A program made the position numbers and the translations under genes. From Brevundimonas subvibrioides (GTDB lineage: Bacteria > Pseudomonadota > Alphaproteobacteria > Caulobacterales > Caulobacteraceae), in NCBI RefSeq assembly GCF_002280785.1, contig NZ_NCEQ01000006.1, forward strand, positions 1 to 64,000: a DNA stretch of 64,000 nt. Direction: 5' to 3'. Below, in pieces: positions 51,451 through 58,955 of the stretch (positions within the stretch are counted from its first letter, which is position 1; each line of letters opens with the position of its first letter). The notes beneath the pieces were generated by a model, which did not search any database, was not told the DNA's origin, and was given only the letters and a program-made list of their open reading frames with translations.

Positions 51451-52287
51451 ATGCCGCCCATCACCGAAATCCTGAGCATTCTCGGGATCAACTTCCTGAT
51501 CGCCCTGGCGTCCTTCGTGATCCTGTGGCGGGTCGGGTGCGCCATCAAGGACGTGTCCTTCATCGACGCCTGGTGGGCGCTGGGCCTGGCCCTGATGGCG
51601 GTGACGACCTTCTTCATGGCCGACGGCGCGCCCGAGCGGATGCAGTTGATCACCGTCCTGACCTGCGTCTGGGGGCTGCGCCTTGGGCTCTACATCCTGT
51701 GGCGCTGGCGCTCGCACGGGCCGGACAGGCGCTATGTGAAGATGCTGGACCGGGCCCGGGAGGGGAAGGGCTGGAGCTTCGGCAAGGCGTCCTGGCGCCT
51801 GGTCTTCATGACCCAGGCGCCGATCCTGTGGGCGACCAGCCTGCCTGTGCAACTGGGTCAGATGTCATCGACGCCGGTCGAGGTCGGGACCCTGGGCTGG
51901 GCGTGCGCCGGGCTCGTGGTGCTCGGCATCTGCTTCGAAAGCCTGGCCGATTATCAGCTTGTGAAGTTCAAGGCGGACCCGGCCAACGCAGGCAAGGTGT
52001 TCGACAGCGGCCTGTGGCGTTATACGCGGCACCCGAACTATTTCGGCGATCTGTGCACCTGGTTCGGTCTGTTCGGCATCGCCGCCGAGACGACGCTGGG
52101 CCTGTTCGGCATCGTCGGGCCACTGCTGCTGCTGGTGCTGTTCCTCAAATATTCGGGTGGTCCCTCGTACGAGAAGCGGCTGACCTATCATCGGCCCGGA
52201 TATGCGGACTACATTGCCCGGACCAGTCCCCTGATCCCGTGGCCGCCCAAGCGCGCGGCGGCGGCTGACGGGACGAACCCCGCCTGA
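51451..52287 (+). CDS. DUF1295 membrane protein (steroid 5-alpha-reductase/ICMT-like)
   Basis: The 278-aa protein has six to seven membrane helices (ILGINFLIALASFVILWRVG first). It carries the family motifs DVSFIDAWWALGLALMAVTT, LRLGLYILWRWRSHGPDRRY and, near the end, GLWRYTRHPNYFGDLCTWFG, shared by steroid 5-alpha-reductases and isoprenyl-cysteine methyltransferases. It could reduce a double bond of a hydrophobic intermediate within the membrane. Its stop overlaps the next start by one base (TGATG). Confidence 0.87.
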   Translation: MPPITEILSILGINFLIALASFVILWRVGCAIKDVSFIDAWWALGLALMAVTTFFMADGAPERMQLITVLTCVWGLRLGLYILWRWRSHGPDRRYVKMLDRAREGKGWSFGKASWRLVFMTQAPILWATSLPVQLGQMSSTPVEVGTLGWACAGLVVLGICFESLADYQLVKFKADPANAGKVFDSGLWRYTRHPNYFGDLCTWFGLFGIAAETTLGLFGIVGPLLLLVLFLKYSGGPSYEKRLTYHRPGYADYIARTSPLIPWPPKRAAAADGTNPA

Positions 52288-53807
52288 TGGAAGCCGCGAT
52301 GCGTCGTCCGAACCGCCCCCGCACCCTGTCGACGGCGATGACGGACCTGTCCGGGGTGCGGGCGGTCGGCATGCTGTTGAACATCCATGCGGACCGTGAT
52401 CCGGACCGCCCGGCCCTGACCTTCGAAGGCGTGACCCTGACGCGGCGCGAGCTGGCGGACCGGGTCAACCGGCGGGCGCGGACGTTGCAGAAGGCGGGGG
52501 TGGTCGAGGGGGACTTCGTCGCCATCGCCCTGCCCAACTGTCCGGCGTTCCTGGAACTGGCGTTCGCGGTATGGGCGCTCGGCGCCACGCCGGCGCCCCT
52601 GTCGCACAAGCTGCCGGCGGCAGAGCTGGCGGGGATAATCGAACTGCTCCAGCCGCGCCTGATCGTCATCGACGATGCGGCCAAGGCCGGCGCGAGAAGG
52701 CGGCTGTCGGAGGCGGAGACCTGGGACGCCTCTGCCGACGCCTCTCCCTTGCCGGAGATCGCATCGAAACACCTCAAGGCCATCGCCAGCGGCGGTTCGA
52801 CCGGGCGGCCCAAGGTGATCGTCGACATGGCCCCGGCCATGGCGGATCCCGACATCCTGCTGCTGGGCATGATCCCCGAGGACGTGCTGCTGAACCCCGG
52901 GCCGCTCTATCATGCGGCGCCGTTCGGCATGACCTGTCTGGCCATGGGCTGGGGCGTGCACATCATCCTGATGCCGCGCTTCGATGCGGAGGAAACCCTG
53001 CGGCTGGTCGACCGGTACAAGGTCAGCTGGCTGTTCCAGGTGCCGACCATGATGCACCGCATCTGGTCCCTGCCGGACGAGGTGAAGGCGAAGTACGACA
53101 TGTCGTCGGTGGACGCCGTGATGCATATCGCCGCCGCCTGTCCGCCGTGGCTGAAGCAGAAGTGGATCGACTGGGTCGGACCGGAAACAGTCTGGGAAAT
53201 CTACACCGGCACCGAAGCCCTGGGCGGCACCGGTATTCGCGGCGTCGAATGGCTGGATCACCCCGGCTCGGTCGGCAAGGTGCTGCCTGGCTTCGAGATG
53301 AAGGTGCTGGACGAGGCGGGCGCGCCCTGCGCGCCGGGTGAGGTCGGCGAGATCTATTTCATGCCGCTGCGGGGGCAGGGGACGACCTACAAATACCTCG
53401 GCGCCGAACCGCGCGCGAGCGGGACGTTCGAGACCCTGGGCGACATGGGCTATGTCGACGAGGACGGCTGGCTGTATCTGGCCGACCGGCGCGTGGACAT
53501 GATCGTCTCGGGCGGGGCCAACGTCTATCCGGCCGAGGTCGAGGCGGCGATCGACAGCTTCCCCGGCGTCCTGTGCAGCGTGGTGGTGGGCCTGCCCGAC
53601 GCCGACTTCGGCCAGTGGGTCCACGCCATCGTCGAGACGGCGGACGGGGTGCTCGACGAGGCGGGGCTGAACGCCTTCCTCGCCGAGCGGATCGCGCCCT
53701 ACAAGCGGCCTCGGTCGCTGGAGGTCACGACCGAACGCCTGCGCGACGACGCCGGCAAGGTGCGTCGCGGGGCGCTCAGGGCCGAGCGGATGCCGGCGGA
53801 AACCTAG
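52287..53807 (+). CDS. Acyl-CoA synthetase (AMP-forming)
   Basis: The 506-aa enzyme activates a carboxylic acid to its CoA thioester. The P-loop-like A3 motif is IASGGSTGRPKVIVD, A5 is EIYTGTEALGGTGIRG, A7 and A8 are LGDMGYVDEDGWLYLADRRV then DMIVSGGANVYPAEVE, and the A10 Lys is in RDDAGKVRRGALR. It resembles bile-acid and other ring-carboxylate CoA ligases more than fatty-acid ligases. It is the last gene of the plus-strand operon. Confidence 0.92.
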   Translation: MEAAMRRPNRPRTLSTAMTDLSGVRAVGMLLNIHADRDPDRPALTFEGVTLTRRELADRVNRRARTLQKAGVVEGDFVAIALPNCPAFLELAFAVWALGATPAPLSHKLPAAELAGIIELLQPRLIVIDDAAKAGARRRLSEAETWDASADASPLPEIASKHLKAIASGGSTGRPKVIVDMAPAMADPDILLLGMIPEDVLLNPGPLYHAAPFGMTCLAMGWGVHIILMPRFDAEETLRLVDRYKVSWLFQVPTMMHRIWSLPDEVKAKYDMSSVDAVMHIAAACPPWLKQKWIDWVGPETVWEIYTGTEALGGTGIRGVEWLDHPGSVGKVLPGFEMKVLDEAGAPCAPGEVGEIYFMPLRGQGTTYKYLGAEPRASGTFETLGDMGYVDEDGWLYLADRRVDMIVSGGANVYPAEVEAAIDSFPGVLCSVVVGLPDADFGQWVHAIVETADGVLDEAGLNAFLAERIAPYKRPRSLEVTTERLRDDAGKVRRGALRAERMPAET

Positions 53808-53849
53808 AGCGGGATTCACGGCATCAGCGAGAGCCTGAGTCACGCTTTC

Positions 53850-53874
53850 GACAGAAGGGCGAAGCGCTTCTGTC
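53850..53874. terminator. Hairpin between convergent CoA-ligase and NTF2 genes
   Basis: GACAGAAG pairs with CTTCTGTC, with an inner GC/GC pair and GAA loop. There is no T-tract, but the site between two convergent stops suits a shared terminator. Confidence 0.5.
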
Positions 53875-53889
53875 TCAAACGACCAGCCT

Positions 53890-54258
53890 CTAGGACGCGG
53901 CCGGGTCCTTCATCTGGAAATAGTCGCGCCAGGCGACAATCTTGCCGTCCCGGAATTCGATGATTCCCATGTAGGGATGGGAGACGCTGACGCCGTCGGC
54001 GTTGACGTAGTCCTCCTGCCCCTCGGTCAGCACCTTGTCGCCGTTCTCGGCCCAGTTCATGAGCGTCCACTTCGTCGCCGAGTGGTTGGCCCAGTATTTG
54101 GTGATGAATCTGTCGACCCACTCCTTCCCGACCAGGGGGCGGGTGCCGACGTGGTAGTGGTACTCGACGTCGTCGGCGAAGAAGTCGAGGAAGGCGGGCT
54201 TGTCGCGCGCCTCCGACACCGCCATCAGCGCCCGCAGGCTTTCGATCGGCGTACTCAT
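53890..54258 (-). CDS. SnoaL-like/NTF2-fold protein
   Basis: The 122-aa protein is one NTF2 domain: LMAVSEARDKPAFLDFFADD, VEYHYHVGTRPLVGKEWVDR, YMGIIEFRDGKIVAWRDYF. It resembles ketosteroid-isomerase or limonene-epoxide-hydrolase-like proteins. It overlaps the next NTF2 gene (54255-54656) by 4 bp and is similar to it, so the two may form a heterodimer or act in sequence. Confidence 0.87.
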   Translation of the reverse strand: MSTPIESLRALMAVSEARDKPAFLDFFADDVEYHYHVGTRPLVGKEWVDRFITKYWANHSATKWTLMNWAENGDKVLTEGQEDYVNADGVSVSHPYMGIIEFRDGKIVAWRDYFQMKDPAAS

Positions 54259-54656
54259 GCCGAGGCCGTCTGCGCTTCAGGCCTGGCCGGGGCATGGACC
54301 TGTGACGTGTCGTAGTAGTCGCGCATCCGGTAGATCAGGCCATCGCGGATCTGGAAGACCTGGACGAAGGGGTTGTCGATCTTCACGCCCGACGCGCGGT
54401 CGACCAGGACTTCCATCCCCTCGACGAACAGGACCTCGCCGTTCTCGGCCGAATGGGTGACGCGCCAGTCCTGCTGGTCGAAGCCGGCCTCGTAGTTGGA
54501 GAGGAATTTCCGCATCTTGTCCTTGCCGACGGCCGGACGTTTGGTGGGGTGCCAGTGGTATTCGATGTCGTCGGCGAGGGTGGCGATGAAGCCTTCCACA
54601 TCGCGCTTCTTCCAGGCGGCCATCATGGCCTCCACGACCTTCATGTTCTCAGCCAC
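54255..54656 (-). CDS. SnoaL-like/NTF2-fold protein, paralogue of its neighbour
   Basis: The 133-aa protein has AMMAAWKKRDVEGFIATLAD, DIEYHWHPTKRPAVGKDKMR and PFVQVFQIRDGLIYRMRDYY, an NTF2 fold close to the downstream neighbour (EYHYH against EYHWH, RDYF against RDYY). It begins the two-gene operon, with a cluster motif 51-64 bp upstream of its start. Isomerase, hydratase or epoxide-hydrolase activity is possible. Confidence 0.87.
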   Translation of the reverse strand: MAENMKVVEAMMAAWKKRDVEGFIATLADDIEYHWHPTKRPAVGKDKMRKFLSNYEAGFDQQDWRVTHSAENGEVLFVEGMEVLVDRASGVKIDNPFVQVFQIRDGLIYRMRDYYDTSQVHAPARPEAQTASA

Positions 54657-54706
54657 GCGTCGTCTCCCATGCGTTCTCGTTGGAGAAACGCTAGGACGAT
54701 AAGTCT

Positions 54707-54720
54707 GTTAATGCAAGCGC
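54707..54720 (+). promoter_or_regulatory. Cluster motif site 3 (GTTAATGCAAGCGC)
   Basis: Located 51-64 bp upstream of the NTF2 pair (start 54656). It differs from TAACGCAAGC by C to T within the core. Confidence 0.4.
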
Positions 54721-54750
54721 GTGAAGGCCGCTTTCAAACCCGGACTGATC

Positions 54751-55689
54751 TCAGGCCGAAGGCTTGATCCGCCCCGCCTTCATCACCACGGTCTCGAGTG
54801 TCAGACGGCCCTTGCATGCGCTGCAACTGATCTGCGGATTCAGCGGCTCTCCGCACACGTGCCGGATCTTGACGGGCGGCCCGGCCCGATCCTTCAGGTG
54901 GGTGTCGGCCCAGGTCATCATGGCCAGGGCATGGGGATAGAGATCCTGGCCCTTCTTGGTGAGCCGGTACTGATAGCGGGGCGGCGTCATCTCATAGAGG
55001 CGTCGCTCGAAGATCCCCGACATCTCCAGTGTTCGCAGACGGTCGGTCAGGATGTTGGACGCGATGCCGAGAACGCCCTGGATCTCGTCGAAACGGTGCA
55101 GGCCGAAATACTGGACGCTGACCACAAGGGCGGTCCAGCGGTCGCCGAGCAGGTCGACCAGTTCGATGGTCGGCGCCTCGTCGTTCGGCTGGCGGCGACG
55201 ATGCATCCGCTGCACCGGCAACCGCTCCATCCCCTGTCCGGGGCCTTCAGTGTAGGTGCAGGTGTGCAGGGTAAGGGGCTCGCCGCAGCCGCCACAGCGC
55301 AGTTCGGGCAGCATGGGCTTGCCGCACTCCGTGTGGGTGAAGACGGTGGGGGCCCGGCCGCCGGTCACGCCCCAGCGCACGCCCCAGCCCCACATCAGCA
55401 TCATGGAATCGAACAGGCCGAGGCCGCGCGGCGTCAGGTGATAGGCCATGCGCACACCCTCGTCGCGGTGGGGCTTCTTGACCAGGATGCCGTGGCGCTC
55501 GAGGGCGGCGAGCCGGCTGGACAGGGTCGAGCGGGCGCCGCCCAGACGGGCGTGGAATTCCTCGAACCGTGTGGCCCCCAGAAAGGCCTCCTGGACGACC
55601 AACAGGCTCCATCGATCGCCCAAGGCGTTGAGGGCCCGGTTGACGGAGCTCTTTGGCACCAGACGAATTTTCGGCGCGACGCGGGGCAT
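54751..55689 (-). CDS. Tandem HxlR-type winged-helix regulator with cysteine motifs
   Basis: The 312-aa protein contains two HxlR domains. The first (residues 12-105) has NALGDRWSLLVVQEAFLGAT and STLSSRLAALERHGIL; the second (170-270) has DLLGDRWTALVVSVQYFGLH and NILTDRLRTLEMSGIF. Each is followed by a cysteine cluster: ECGKPMLPELRCGGCGEPL and HVCGEPLNPQISCSACKG, which look like zinc ribbons. HxlR proteins are normally one domain and bind as dimers, so this is a fused dimer. It lies in the middle of the catabolic cluster and is its best candidate regulator. Ligand unknown. Confidence 0.88.
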   Translation of the reverse strand: MPRVAPKIRLVPKSSVNRALNALGDRWSLLVVQEAFLGATRFEEFHARLGGARSTLSSRLAALERHGILVKKPHRDEGVRMAYHLTPRGLGLFDSMMLMWGWGVRWGVTGGRAPTVFTHTECGKPMLPELRCGGCGEPLTLHTCTYTEGPGQGMERLPVQRMHRRRQPNDEAPTIELVDLLGDRWTALVVSVQYFGLHRFDEIQGVLGIASNILTDRLRTLEMSGIFERRLYEMTPPRYQYRLTKKGQDLYPHALAMMTWADTHLKDRAGPPVKIRHVCGEPLNPQISCSACKGRLTLETVVMKAGRIKPSA

Positions 55690-55720
55690 TCCCCCTCTTA
55701 GGCGACGCCGTCAGGTCTTA

Positions 55721-57364
55721 TCAAGCAACCGTCAATTTCTGGCGTCGAACCACCAGCCCGGCCGCCTCCCGGTCGAAGGTCGCGGCGGTGACGCCCTCAT
55801 CGCGCAGGCCGGTCTTCTGGATCTTGTTGGTCGGGGTCTTGGGCAGTGCGGTTTCGACCCGGACGTAGCGGGGCACCATGAAATGGGTCATGCGCGGGAT
55901 CAGCCATTCGATCAATTCATGCGGGTCGATCCGGGCGCCGTCGACAGGCGCTACGGCCACCATGACCTCCTGTTCGCCGCCTGGGAGGTCGACGCCGTAG
56001 GCGGCGCATTCGCGGACGGACGGGTGGGCGACGACCTCGATCTCGATCTCCAGTGAGGACATGTTCTCGCCGCGTCGGCGGATCGCATCCTTCTTGCGGT
56101 CGACGAAGAAGAAGCAGCCCTCGGCGTCGCGCCACATCAGATCGCCGGTGTGGAACCAGCCGTTGCGCCAGGCCCGGGCTGTCGCCTCCGGATCGCCGAG
56201 GTAGCCGCTGAACAGCGTCCAGGGATTGTCCGAGCGGATCACCAGTTCGCCGGGCTGGCCGTGTGGAACCTCGTTGTCCTGGTCGTCGACGATGCGGCAC
56301 TCCATGCCGACGCGCACCCGTCCGCAGGAGCGCATCACCGGATCGTTGACAGCGCTGATCAGCGGGCCCGACACCTCGGTCATGTTGAACCCGGAAAGGT
56401 AATCGAAACCGAACCGCTTTGCGAGCGCGACCGTATCCTCGTTGATCGGCGACAGGGTCACCATGCGAAGGGGATTTTCGGCGTCGTCGGCCTTGGGCGG
56501 CTCCTTCATCAGGAAGGAGGTGAGGGCCCCGATCAGGCCGGAGCAGACCGTCGAGCCCGTCTCGCGCACCGTGTCCCAGAACCTGCGGGTGTCGAAGGCG
56601 TCGAACAGGGCCACCGAGCCGCCGCAGGCCACCGCCGCCGTGATCGCCGCGATGCCGCCGACGTGAAACATCGGCAGGTTCACCAGCATCCGGTCTGACT
56701 GGACCATATAGCCGTAGGTCACCCTGGCCGTGGTCCACTCCTGCACATAGGAGGTGATCACCGCCTTCGACGGACCGGTGGTGCCGGAGGTGAAGATGAT
56801 CACCGGGGGGTCCCAGGGGTTCTGGGGCACGGGGGTGCAGGCCGCGGGATCGCCGTCCAGAGCGGACGCGCCCTCGATCGTTACGGGCAGGTTCAGGGGC
56901 TCGGAAGGCCCGGTCAGGATCAGACGTTCGGCGGCGCCCAGCGACAGGCCCTCAAGGCGCGGCGCGAGATCGGGGTGGACGATCATCACCTTCGCGCCGG
57001 TCTTGCCGACGGCGTGTTCCAGCAGCTTGCCGCGGAAACTGGTGTTGATGGGCGCCAGGACCGCGCCCGCATAGTTGGCGCCAAACCAGGCCCGCAGCAG
57101 GGCCGGTCCATTCGGGGCCCAGGCCGCGACGACGTCTCCGCCGTTCACGCCGCGCGCCTGCAGGGCGGCGGCGGTTGATAACGCTCGCCGGCGCGTCTCG
57201 GCCCAGGTCCAGGTCTCGCCGCTCTCGAAGCGAATGAAGACCACGTCCGGCGTCTCGGCCGCCCAGCGGTCGATCAGCCGGGGAATGACACAGTCCTCAG
57301 CAGAGGGCGGCGCCGGGTCGAACCAGGGGAGGGAGAGGCGCTGATCCTTGGTCAGGTCGCTCAT
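55721..57364 (-). CDS. AMP-dependent acyl-CoA synthetase/ligase
   Basis: The 547-aa enzyme starts MSDLTKDQRLSLPWFDPAPP. It has the A3 motif IIFTSGTTGPSKAVITSY, A5 LSGFNMTEVSGPLIS, A7 WFHTGDLMWRDAEGCFFFVD, A8 RRRGENMSSLEIE and the catalytic Lys in TPTNKIQKTG. It resembles crotonobetaine/carnitine- and ring-acid CoA ligases. The start 57364 overlaps the MFS stop (ATGA); a longer start at 57382 is less likely. It is co-transcribed with the MFS transporter, suggesting uptake followed by CoA trapping. Confidence 0.92.
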   Translation of the reverse strand: MSDLTKDQRLSLPWFDPAPPSAEDCVIPRLIDRWAAETPDVVFIRFESGETWTWAETRRRALSTAAALQARGVNGGDVVAAWAPNGPALLRAWFGANYAGAVLAPINTSFRGKLLEHAVGKTGAKVMIVHPDLAPRLEGLSLGAAERLILTGPSEPLNLPVTIEGASALDGDPAACTPVPQNPWDPPVIIFTSGTTGPSKAVITSYVQEWTTARVTYGYMVQSDRMLVNLPMFHVGGIAAITAAVACGGSVALFDAFDTRRFWDTVRETGSTVCSGLIGALTSFLMKEPPKADDAENPLRMVTLSPINEDTVALAKRFGFDYLSGFNMTEVSGPLISAVNDPVMRSCGRVRVGMECRIVDDQDNEVPHGQPGELVIRSDNPWTLFSGYLGDPEATARAWRNGWFHTGDLMWRDAEGCFFFVDRKKDAIRRRGENMSSLEIEIEVVAHPSVRECAAYGVDLPGGEQEVMVAVAPVDGARIDPHELIEWLIPRMTHFMVPRYVRVETALPKTPTNKIQKTGLRDEGVTAATFDREAAGLVVRRQKLTVA

Positions 57365-58614
57365 CGGGCCGGCTCCTGCCACTCACGGGCCTCCTCCACG
57401 CTGTCCCGGAAGGGTTTCAGCGCCCGGCCCAGAAGGAAGGCGGCGATGGCGATGGTGACGCCACTGACGATGGCCAGCGACAGGCCGATGTTCTCGTCGC
57501 CGCCCAGCAAATTGTCGCTGATCGCGGCCACGATGGTGGGGCCGAGGCCGAGGGAAATCAGGTTGCCGATCAGGAAATAGATGGCGGTGATCTGCGCTCG
57601 CAGCTGGTTCGGGGCGACGGCCTGCAGCGCCGTGGCCGGGAGGCTGTTCATAACGGCGACCCGGACCGGCGCGTCGGACCGTCCCTTGTTGGCGAACCAG
57701 TCGGTCATCCAGCCGCCGACCAGAACGCCCGGCGTGGCGGCGGCCAGCAGCACGGCCCCGTAGGCGAATCCGACTTCGGCGGGAGTCATGCCGTGCTGGC
57801 GGATCAGCACCGCCGGCGCCCAGGCCAGATAGGAGATCCCGGCCATGCCGAAGATCGAGAAGGCCATGATCAGGACGTAGAAGGTCGCCTTTCGGGACCA
57901 CATGTATTTGAGGACCCCGGCCTGGGCGCCCGACCTGGTCACGCCGTGACGCGGCGGTTCTCGAACGATGATGAACAGGGCGGCGATCAGCAGGCCCGGT
58001 GCGCCCACGAGGACGAAGGTCTGCTGCCAGGGCGCCAGTTCGCCGACGAAGGGCAGTTGCATCGCGCCCGCCTGGGCTATGGCGTCGATCACCGCTCCGC
58101 CGATCATCAGGGCCAGCCCGGCGCCGAGGTAGGGGGCCATCGAGTAAACGGCCAGGGCGCGTGCGCGCTGACGCGGCGGGAAATAGTCGGAGATCATCGA
58201 ATAGGCGGCGGGCGACAGGGCGGCCTCGCCGATGCCGACGCCGATGCGCGCGGCAAACAGGGCCCAGAAGCTGTTCGCCAGACCGCAGGCCACGGTCATC
58301 ACGCTCCAGACCACGATGCCCCAGAAGATGATCCAGCGTCGGCTGCCCCGATCCGCCAGCCTCGCCAGGGGCACGCCCATCACGGTGTAGAACAGGGAGA
58401 AGGCGATCCCGGCCAGCAGGCTGAACTGGGTATCGGTGATGGTCAGATCGGCCCGGATCGGCTGAACCAGAAGGGTGAGGATCTGACGGTCGATGAAGCT
58501 GGACGTATAGGCCACCATGAGGGCCGCGACCGCGAACCAGGCCCAGCCGGAATGGGGCCATATCCTCGCCGCCGCCGGTTGCCCTGCGCCCGTCACACCA
58601 TCACCCACGCTCAT
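57361..58614 (-). CDS. MFS transporter
   Basis: The 417-aa protein has 12 predicted helices. The A-motif-like loop is VMGVPLARLADRGSRRWIIF, and GIGEAALSPAAYSMISDYFP is typical of the spinster-like/aromatic-acid MFS group. It imports or exports a small hydrophobic acid or related compound across the inner membrane. It heads the operon with the CoA ligase and diverges from the TonB receptor gene over 341 bp. Confidence 0.9.
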   Translation of the reverse strand: MSVGDGVTGAGQPAAARIWPHSGWAWFAVAALMVAYTSSFIDRQILTLLVQPIRADLTITDTQFSLLAGIAFSLFYTVMGVPLARLADRGSRRWIIFWGIVVWSVMTVACGLANSFWALFAARIGVGIGEAALSPAAYSMISDYFPPRQRARALAVYSMAPYLGAGLALMIGGAVIDAIAQAGAMQLPFVGELAPWQQTFVLVGAPGLLIAALFIIVREPPRHGVTRSGAQAGVLKYMWSRKATFYVLIMAFSIFGMAGISYLAWAPAVLIRQHGMTPAEVGFAYGAVLLAAATPGVLVGGWMTDWFANKGRSDAPVRVAVMNSLPATALQAVAPNQLRAQITAIYFLIGNLISLGLGPTIVAAISDNLLGGDENIGLSLAIVSGVTIAIAAFLLGRALKPFRDSVEEAREWQEPAR

Positions 58615-58955
58615 GCCGCGACCCCGTTCAATCTCAAGATGAAAGTGACTTTCGCAGTTGCGAGATGACCGCCCGTTCGTTTCGCACTCGCGTCACCGAT
58701 CCTGTCGGTCGATCGTGGCGCGAAGGTGCCTGAACAGCGATAATACACTCGCAACTCCTTGTTGTCGCACAAGGTATCGCTCGAAAATCCGCCGAATCTC
58801 TGTTCGGTCGCGACCGACACAACCTCCGTTTGGCTGAACCGTGTCACCTTGCTCACACTGAAGCACACAAGTCGGTCTGATTACAAAAGCTATTTGACAG
58901 TCTCAATTCACCAGTGACACATTGCCACCAGAAGCACCTCGGCTAACGGGGGCTC
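58615..58955. promoter_or_regulatory. 341-bp divergent promoter region with palindromes
   Basis: No gene is evident; a frame at 58611-58868 is probably chance. Two exact palindromes stand out: GAAAGTGACTTTC (58641-58653) and TCGGTCGCGACCGA (58804-58817). Both could be operators for the MFS and TonB-receptor promoters. The region is lower in GC than its surroundings. The TAACGCAAGC motif is not clearly present. Confidence 0.4.

Noticed and set aside
52209..53843. 544-aa minus-strand frame opposite the CoA ligase
   Set aside because: Antisense to a complete adenylate-forming enzyme; composition is dominated by Arg, Gly, His and Gln.
58611..58868. 85-aa minus-strand frame in the MFS/TonB-receptor gap
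   Set aside because: No ribosome-binding site, unusual composition, and it overlaps the promoter region and the MFS start.
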